The notes under the pieces: model-generated
What the model was told of the DNA's origin: nothing
Database searches by the model: none
The model's input: only the letters and a program-made list of their open reading frames with translations
Part shown: in pieces, positions 58,363 to 64,000 of the stretch
Numbering within the stretch: position 1 is the stretch's first letter
Layout of the letters: the number at the start of each line of letters is the position of its first letter
NCBI GenBank assembly: GCA_050247235.1
Contig: JBFWUN010000015.1
Location: 15,525-79,524, forward strand
Length of the DNA stretch: 64,000 bases
Direction: 5' to 3'
DNA from: CAIKBL01 sp050247235
Lineage (GTDB): Bacteria; Pseudomonadota; Gammaproteobacteria; Ga0077536
Position numbers and translations under genes: made by a program

Positions 58363-61300
58363 CGTTCCCCAGCAGGAGGCGGGTCGCCCGGTTGGTATCG
58401 TGGACGAAGTCCACCTTGATGTCCTTCAGCAGCTGCAAGGTCGCATCGTCACCCTGGATCTTCGCGATCGTGAGCTTGCCCATGAAATGCGCGAGTTCGT
58501 TGATCGAGCGGACCATCGCCAGGTCCTTGGGGTCCTGGCGCGCGTCCTGGACATAGCCGCTCGGGAGACTCACGAAATTGACCGCGAGTTCCTTGAGATA
58601 CTCGTAGTTGCCCTGGGCGCCGCCAAACTCGGCGAGGATGAACTGGCAACCGAATTCCCGCAACGTGTTGATCAGGTCACCCGCCTCCACCAGCTTGGAT
58701 TGCGCGACCTTGTCCTCGATCTCGAAGCACACGCGCGCCGGCGGCACCGCCGATTCCATCAGTTCGTTGACCACCACGTGCGCGATGTCGTCCTTGCCGA
58801 CCGCCGCGTGGGAGAGCGGGATGACGAACGCGCTGAAGCGTTCGCATTCCTCGTCGTGCGCGGCCATCCAGCGCAAGGTGTGGCGCAAGGTCCAGAGATC
58901 GAGATCGAGCGCGTGCGGCGTGTGGAACGCCGCCTGGTTGAACAGTACCGGTGGCACCAGCTTGCGGTTGCGATCCTCCGCGCTGACGATCACCCGTGCG
59001 GCCGGCAGCGCACCGTTGCCGAGCGCCCGGACTTCGTGGAAGAGGAGCGCCAGCCGCTCGCGCTCGACGGCCTTGGCCACGTAGGACGTCATCTGTTCCA
59101 GCTGCTTGCGCTGCCGGCTGTCCGCGCCCGCGACGTAGATCGCGGGATCGGGCAGATGCCGTGCGAGTCCCGTAGCCTCGTGGACCGCGGTCACCAGCGG
59201 GTCCAGCGCGGCGAGTTCGACGTCCACCGCGGCGATGCCGGCCAGGTAGCGCGGCGCGAGGTCCGGCACCGTCGGCAGCCGGACGTCCTTGAGCTTGTCC
59301 AGCAGGGCGGACAGTTCCTTGTGCGCGGCCTGCAATCCGCCGCGATTCCAGAAAATACCCCACTCGTTGCCGCCGAGCCGCCCAAGCGTGACGACCTTGG
59401 CGTCGAACGTCGATTTGAGCGCTTCGCTGGTGCGCTTCAGCAGCTGGTCACCGGTGGTCGTGCCGCCCTGCTCGTTGAACGTTTTCAGGTTGTCGATCGA
59501 GAGCTGGCCGAGCACGACGGCCGTTTCTGCCTGCACCGACTGCGGGAGCTGCGGCGCGATCGCATTCAGGAACGCATTGCGTGTGGGCAACCCGGTGAGT
59601 TCGTCGAGCGCGGCGTGTTCCGCCACTTCCTCGTGCAGGCGGTTGACCACCCCGTACAGCGCGCGATCCACCGCGCTTTCTCCGTCTTCGCCGAGTGCCC
59701 GGATGAGCCCGCGCCGCAGGTACATCGCGACCTGCTGCAGGGTCATCGAAGCGGTCTTGTGGCCGCGGGAGTCCGCGAGGACGTAAGGATTGAAGTCGTC
59801 GCCGATCCACACCAGGGTCGCCACGTACGCGGTCTTGGTGTTCGCGTTCATGATCATCCGGTCACCCACGCGCAGCGCCTTGGCGCGGGCGACCCAGCGC
59901 TGCAGCTCCGCGGGGAACGTCGGCTGCGGCGGCAGGGTGTCGCCGCCACGCTCGCGGCGCTCGCGCAGGAACCGCTGCTGCTCCTCGCAGGAATCCACGA
60001 TCGCGCGGACGTTGGCGTCGAACGCCGCGTGCTGCGACTTGAGGTAACCATCGAGCTCCGGCAGCAGCGTTTCCGCGACCGACGGATCCTGGCGGTAGGC
60101 GAGGTTGAAGCTGTCCAGGATCTCGCGCAGGCGCGACTGCAGCCGCTGCCCGTCCTCACCCGGCACGAGTTCGAGCATCGCCACCCGGTTCATCAGCTGG
60201 CGGAGCGGGTGCGCGGTGGCGGACAGGAATTCATCGTCCGCAAGCGCGGCCTTGTGCACCGCGCCTTGCAGGCGCTTCAGGTTGCCCTTGGCGAACTCAC
60301 CGAGCCGCGAGTCTCCGAGCAGCGCCTGGAAGAGATTGACGATGATCTCGATGACGTCGCTCTCGGCCTGGCCCACCCCTTCCGTCTCGATGCCGCGTTC
60401 GCGGAGTGCATCGACGATATGCCGCTTGACGACGTCGGCGTTCAGGAGATCCGGTTCGAGCGTGGCGGTGAGGTTCTGCTGGAGTTCGTTCAGGCCTTCC
60501 AGGAGCTGCGCGCGTGAGAACGCGCGACGCGGATCCACCGTGGCTTGTCGCGCCGCTGCGGGCAGGAGGTCCCGGCGCAGCGCGAGCTGATGCTGCGCGA
60601 TGGACAACGCCTGCTCGAAACTCGGCAGGTTGCCGACGGCGGGACCGAAGCCGAACCCGCTGAACGTGACGTCAGGCGCAAGTCCGCCGCCCATGCCGGG
60701 CGGCACGGGTGCCGCGGCCGACACGGCGCCGGCCGGCACCGCCCCCGCAGCGGTGCCACCGGCCGCGGGCGCCCCGCTCCCGCCCCGCGCGGCGCCGCGT
60801 TCGGCCGGGGGTCCGTGCGGGTCGAGCGCGGGGAAGAATGCCGGTGGCATCGTCGCGCCCCCGGGCTGCGGGCCGGTGCGCGACAGTCCGGTCGCCGTCC
60901 GGCTGAGCCCGGCCGCCGCGCGCGCGGCCCGCGACTGCGAGTTCTGCCAGATGCTCTGCTGGGTGCGGGACAGTGCCTGAACCATCGAGTCCGGCGGCAC
61001 CGTACGGGCCCCGTCGCGCGTCGATTCCAGCGGACCGGGTTGCGTGGACGAGCGCTTGTCATCGCCGATCTTCCAGCCGCCGCGCTCGATCACGGGCAGG
61101 ATGTTCTTCTCGACGAAGAACGCGTTCATGTCCTCGTAGAGCTTGCCGAGATGCGCATCCAGGCATTTCCGCAGCGCCTGGTACACCACGCCGCTGACGG
61201 CGAGATCGCTCGCCAGTCCCTTGATGGATTCCGCGAACACACCGCAGATCACCGTGGGCCCGAGCGGGTTGTCGCTGTCCGTGACTTCACGCCGCGACAG

Positions 61301-62104
61301 GAACGAGATCCGGCGGTTGAGATCGAACAACGGGTCCTTGTGCCGTCCTTCGAGCTCGGCGACGAGTTCCGAGACCGTCAGGAATTCCTCGAACTCCTCC
61401 TTGTCCACGAGGGACAGCCCGCTGCTCGCCTTGGGGGGTGCGACCACGCCGTCGCGCACCGGGTTGTCCAGGATGGCGATGGCCTTGGCCATCAGCGCGG
61501 GGACCTGCTCCAGCACGCCGGGGGTCCGGCGGCGCAGCGCGGTCTGCGCATCAACGAACAAGGTCTGTTCACGGTTGGAGCGGGCATCGCGGGCGGCAAG
61601 GAACAGGCTGTCCGCAGCACCGCGGGTGAACTCGGTGGCAATCTGTCCGAAGACCCGTTCCACCCGTTCCGTCAGTTCCGGCAATACCCGCCCGAACTCG
61701 GGGACGAAGCGCTTCTGGGTGTCGCTCTCGGCGGTGGTGGGCGGCGGCGGCGGGGCGGCCGCCCGGGCGAGTCCGTGCAGCAGGTCGATGCTCGCGGGGT
61801 CCGGATTCTTGAACCCGACGCCGAGCCCGCTCCCGGTGACCCGGCAGATCTCCAGCGCGAGCTTGTACTCCTTGACCTCGCCGCCGACCTTCAGCGCGAA
61901 ATGCAGCGCCGCGGGGGTCCGCGGCTGCACGAAGCGGAGCTGGCGGGTATCGATCTGCAGGAACATGCCCGCCACGCAGAAATCCTTGACGATACAGGCA
62001 ATCGGCGGCCGCGGGCCGAGCGCGATGAGCGCCTCCAGGTGGATCGGCAGTCGCTCGAAGCGCCGACGTTCGCGTCCGGATTGGGTGTTGTCGGTACCGT
62101 CCAC
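58355..62104 (-). CDS. PilZ-DUF1631 protein with degenerate GGDEF and EAL domains
   Basis: About 1249 residues. Order: PilZ (about 8-100, RERRRFERLP with the Arg-rich c-di-GMP signature), a Pro-rich linker, DUF1631 (about 115-720, with an Ala/Gly/Pro-rich insert near 420-520), then a GGDEF-like domain (DELTGLPTRNAFLNAI; signature changed to GGNEW) and an EAL-like domain (EAL changed to EVR in LLFHEVRAL). Both enzymatic sites look dead, so binding of c-di-GMP is more likely than turnover. I use the GTG at 62104 just before PilZ; an ATG at 62218 is the alternative and would add 38 residues of poor coding character. It is co-translated with the kinase gene and divergent from glnS. Confidence 0.87.
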   Translation of the reverse strand: MDGTDNTQSGRERRRFERLPIHLEALIALGPRPPIACIVKDFCVAGMFLQIDTRQLRFVQPRTPAALHFALKVGGEVKEYKLALEICRVTGSGLGVGFKNPDPASIDLLHGLARAAAPPPPPTTAESDTQKRFVPEFGRVLPELTERVERVFGQIATEFTRGAADSLFLAARDARSNREQTLFVDAQTALRRRTPGVLEQVPALMAKAIAILDNPVRDGVVAPPKASSGLSLVDKEEFEEFLTVSELVAELEGRHKDPLFDLNRRISFLSRREVTDSDNPLGPTVICGVFAESIKGLASDLAVSGVVYQALRKCLDAHLGKLYEDMNAFFVEKNILPVIERGGWKIGDDKRSSTQPGPLESTRDGARTVPPDSMVQALSRTQQSIWQNSQSRAARAAAGLSRTATGLSRTGPQPGGATMPPAFFPALDPHGPPAERGAARGGSGAPAAGGTAAGAVPAGAVSAAAPVPPGMGGGLAPDVTFSGFGFGPAVGNLPSFEQALSIAQHQLALRRDLLPAAARQATVDPRRAFSRAQLLEGLNELQQNLTATLEPDLLNADVVKRHIVDALRERGIETEGVGQAESDVIEIIVNLFQALLGDSRLGEFAKGNLKRLQGAVHKAALADDEFLSATAHPLRQLMNRVAMLELVPGEDGQRLQSRLREILDSFNLAYRQDPSVAETLLPELDGYLKSQHAAFDANVRAIVDSCEEQQRFLRERRERGGDTLPPQPTFPAELQRWVARAKALRVGDRMIMNANTKTAYVATLVWIGDDFNPYVLADSRGHKTASMTLQQVAMYLRRGLIRALGEDGESAVDRALYGVVNRLHEEVAEHAALDELTGLPTRNAFLNAIAPQLPQSVQAETAVVLGQLSIDNLKTFNEQGGTTTGDQLLKRTSEALKSTFDAKVVTLGRLGGNEWGIFWNRGGLQAAHKELSALLDKLKDVRLPTVPDLAPRYLAGIAAVDVELAALDPLVTAVHEATGLARHLPDPAIYVAGADSRQRKQLEQMTSYVAKAVERERLALLFHEVRALGNGALPAARVIVSAEDRNRKLVPPVLFNQAAFHTPHALDLDLWTLRHTLRWMAAHDEECERFSAFVIPLSHAAVGKDDIAHVVVNELMESAVPPARVCFEIEDKVAQSKLVEAGDLINTLREFGCQFILAEFGGAQGNYEYLKELAVNFVSLPSGYVQDARQDPKDLAMVRSINELAHFMGKLTIAKIQGDDATLQLLKDIKVDFVHDTNRATRLLLGNDG

Positions 62105-62327
62105 GGGTTGCCTGTGAGAGAGTCCTTCTTGATACCGGCGGACGCCGGATTGCGTGGGACGCGGCGCGTGCCTTTTCCCGGGTGGCAGCGGCCCGTGTTC
62201 CTCGCGGGATTGTAACATCCTGTGTCGGCGCGAACGCGGAAAGTTCAAGGGGTGCAGAGGCGTCCCCGCGGCCCGGGCGGCGTCACCCTGTGCGACAATG
62301 CGCCGCTTTCCAACGACCTTCGTTGAC

Positions 62328-64000
62328 ATGGACAACTCCACCCCGGCCGACCCGCGCCCCAATTTCATCCGCAACCTCATCGACGATGACCTGGCCCAGG
62401 GCCGGCACCGCACTGTCGCCACCCGCTTTCCCCCGGAGCCCAACGGGTACCTGCACATCGGCCACGCCAAGTCGATCTGCCTGAACTTCGGGATCGCCCG
62501 TGACTACCAGGGCACCTGCAACCTGCGCATGGACGACACCAATCCAGAAAAGGAGAGCGACGAGTACGAGCGTGCCATCGAGGAAGACGTGAAGTGGCTC
62601 GGTTTCAGCTGGGATGACCGCTACTACCATGCGTCCGATTACTTCGAGCAGCTGCACGACTACGCCGTGCACCTGATCAGCACCGGCAACGCTTACGTGG
62701 ACAGCCTGAGTGCAGACGACATCCGCGCGTACCGCGGCACCTTGACCGAGCCCGGCCGCGACAGCCCCTACCGGACACGCAGCGTGGCAGAGAACCTGGA
62801 CTTGTTCGCACGGATGCGCGCCGGAGAGTTTCCGGACGGGACCCACGTACTGCGCGCGAAGATCGACATGGCCTCGCCCAACGTCAACCTCCGGGACCCG
62901 GTCATCTACCGCATCCGCAACACCGCGCATCACCGCACGGGCGATCGCTGGCACATCTACCCGATGTATGACTACACGCATTGCATTTCAGACGCGCTGG
63001 AAGGTATCACGCATTCGCTGTGCACCTTGGAGTTCGAGGATCACCGCCCGCTCTACGACTGGGTGCTGGACCACCTCCCCGTACCCTGTCACCCGCAGCA
63101 GATCGAGTTCGCGCGCCTGGAGGTCAACTTCACGATCACCAGCAAGCGCAAGCTGCACGCGCTGGTCTCGGAAGGACTGGTGGACGGCTGGGACGATCCG
63201 CGACTGCCCACGTTGAAAGGCATGCGTCGGCGCGGCTACTCGCCTCGGGCACTGCGTGAGTTCTGCGAGCGCGTGGGCCTGACCAAGAAGAACACCGTGA
63301 TCGACATGGGGGTGCTCGAGACCTGCGTGCGCGAAGACCTGGATGTCTCGACTCCACGCATGATGGCGGTGCTCGATCCGCTGAAGGTGGTGATCGAGGA
63401 CTACCCGGAAGGCCAGGTGGAATCGCTGGAGGCGCCGAACCATCCGAAGGATCCGTCGCTAGGCACGCGGCACATCCCGTTCGCGCGCGAACTCTTCATC
63501 GAGCGCGACGATTTCATGGAGGATCCGCCGAAGAAATTCCATCGCCTCGGCCCGGGCCGCGAGGTACGGCTGCGCTATGGTTATCTCGTCACCTGCCGGG
63601 AGGTCATCAAGGACGCGGATGGCCGCGTGGTGGAACTACGCTGCACACACGATCCCGCGTCGCGCGGCGGCAACGCGCCGGACGGCAGGCAGGTGAAGGG
63701 AACGATCCATTGGGTGGCCGCGCCAACGGCGCGGCGCGCGGAAGTGCGGCTGTACGACCGGCTGTTCACGGTGCCGGACCCGGGTGTACGCGAAGACTTC
63801 CGCAACCTGCTGAACCCGGATTCCAAGCGCGTGATCGTTACCGCCCTGATCGAACCCGCGCTCGCCGCGAGCGTGCCGGAGCAGCGCTTCCAGTTCGAGC
63901 GCCTGGGGTACTTCTGCGCGGACCGCGAATCCACAGCGGAGCGCCCGGTGTTCAACCGCACCGTGACCTTGCGGGACACGTGGGCCAAGGTGCAGACTGC
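62328..64000 (+). CDS. glnS: Glutaminyl-tRNA synthetase (3' end beyond the window)
   Basis: A class I aminoacyl-tRNA synthetase read for 557 codons up to the window edge; GlnS is usually about 550-580 residues, so only the last few residues are missing. The HIGH motif is HIGH itself (43-46, in PPEPNGYLHIGHAKS). The second signature is ITSKR (270-274), matching MSKR of E. coli GlnS. RMDDTNPEKE and the C-terminal anticodon-binding beta-barrels (about 330-557) are as expected. ATG at 62328 gives the usual N-terminus; no clear ribosome site. GlnS rather than the GatCAB route points to a gamma- or betaproteobacterium. It is divergent from the PilZ-DUF1631 gene. Confidence 0.97.
   Translation, partial: MDNSTPADPRPNFIRNLIDDDLAQGRHRTVATRFPPEPNGYLHIGHAKSICLNFGIARDYQGTCNLRMDDTNPEKESDEYERAIEEDVKWLGFSWDDRYYHASDYFEQLHDYAVHLISTGNAYVDSLSADDIRAYRGTLTEPGRDSPYRTRSVAENLDLFARMRAGEFPDGTHVLRAKIDMASPNVNLRDPVIYRIRNTAHHRTGDRWHIYPMYDYTHCISDALEGITHSLCTLEFEDHRPLYDWVLDHLPVPCHPQQIEFARLEVNFTITSKRKLHALVSEGLVDGWDDPRLPTLKGMRRRGYSPRALREFCERVGLTKKNTVIDMGVLETCVREDLDVSTPRMMAVLDPLKVVIEDYPEGQVESLEAPNHPKDPSLGTRHIPFARELFIERDDFMEDPPKKFHRLGPGREVRLRYGYLVTCREVIKDADGRVVELRCTHDPASRGGNAPDGRQVKGTIHWVAAPTARRAEVRLYDRLFTVPDPGVREDFRNLLNPDSKRVIVTALIEPALAASVPEQRFQFERLGYFCADRESTAERPVFNRTVTLRDTWAKVQT

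Noticed and set aside
58184..60517. A 777-codon open frame on the plus strand
   Set aside because: It lies wholly antisense to the end of the kinase gene and the DUF1631 gene, whose domains are unmistakable. Its translation is Arg/His/Asp-rich with no motif, as expected of a GC-rich shadow frame.
60545..62215. A 556-codon open frame on the plus strand
   Set aside because: Antisense to the PilZ-DUF1631 gene, Arg-rich, no ribosome site or family resemblance.
1..64000. tRNA or rRNA genes, insertion sequences, integrases, prophage
   Set aside because: Nothing with the arms of a tRNA, rRNA sequence, a transposase or flanking direct repeats was recognised by eye; a tRNA scan could not be run.

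Overview
This is a 64-kb stretch of a GC-rich (by eye about 65-68% GC) bacterial chromosome, densely coding on both strands. I see no rRNA, tRNA, CRISPR array, insertion sequence or phage gene. The gene set points to a free-living aerobic proteobacterium, most likely a gammaproteobacterium of the Xanthomonadales/Nevskiales/Steroidobacterales type. The pointers are GlnS, DgkA, a LexA plus ImuB-like SOS unit, a PilZ-DUF1631 protein, QueE and a type II sulfide:quinone oxidoreductase. The taxonomic guess is inference from gene content only.

Layout. 1-3.4 kb: the tail of an unknown (possibly halogenase-like) gene, a Tat-exported DUF1329 protein with its own terminator, and sulfide:quinone oxidoreductase. 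3.5-8.8 kb: a degenerate receiver/HPt protein facing a three-gene unit (hydantoinase A and B, then a small secreted zinc-protease-like protein). 8.9-14.3 kb: E1 alpha and beta subunits of a 2-oxoacid/acetoin dehydrogenase coupled to an OmpR-type regulator, then a hybrid histidine kinase and a 38-residue membrane peptide ending in a terminator. 14.3-17.5 kb: queE, a short-chain fatty acid permease, cysK. 17.8-20.9 kb: a conserved but poorly understood operon (retropepsin-like protease, inactive transglutaminase/7TM protein, ATP-grasp ligase). 21-25.3 kb: a chemoreceptor, an OprB-like porin broken at a G10 tract, and a small secreted protein. 25.5-31.2 kb: fbp, an EamA exporter, a cupin, an alpha/beta hydrolase, a SoxYZ-like carrier, an M18 aminopeptidase. 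31.2-45.9 kb: a catabolic block with two TPP enzymes, a YtcJ-type amidohydrolase, a RidA deaminase with both 2-aminophenol 1,6-dioxygenase subunits, homospermidine synthase, a limonene-epoxide-hydrolase-like protein, an amidase, a thioesterase and an LLM flavin monooxygenase. 45.9-54.8 kb: EamA exporter, AlaX editing protein, acetoacetate-decarboxylase-like protein, LPG-synthase-like flippase, PD-(D/E)XK nuclease, epoxide-hydrolase-like protein, M48 lipoprotein protease, enoyl-CoA hydratase, metallophosphoesterase. 54.8-57 kb: an SOS unit. 57-62.3 kb: a signalling operon (Ser/Thr kinase with a cNMP domain; PilZ-DUF1631-GGDEF/EAL protein). 62.3-64 kb: glnS, cut by the window end.

The best candidates for something new are these. 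(1) At 54.8-56.6 kb, an SOS-box-controlled lexA lies in tandem with a shortened ImuB-like protein that lacks the helix-hairpin-helix thumb. No imuA or dnaE2 is nearby. It is followed by a 25-codon gene with a 13-nt Shine-Dalgarno and its own terminator. (2) The porin at 23.7-24.9 kb is switched out of frame by a run of ten G. (3) The kinase/PilZ-DUF1631 operon joins three signalling modes.
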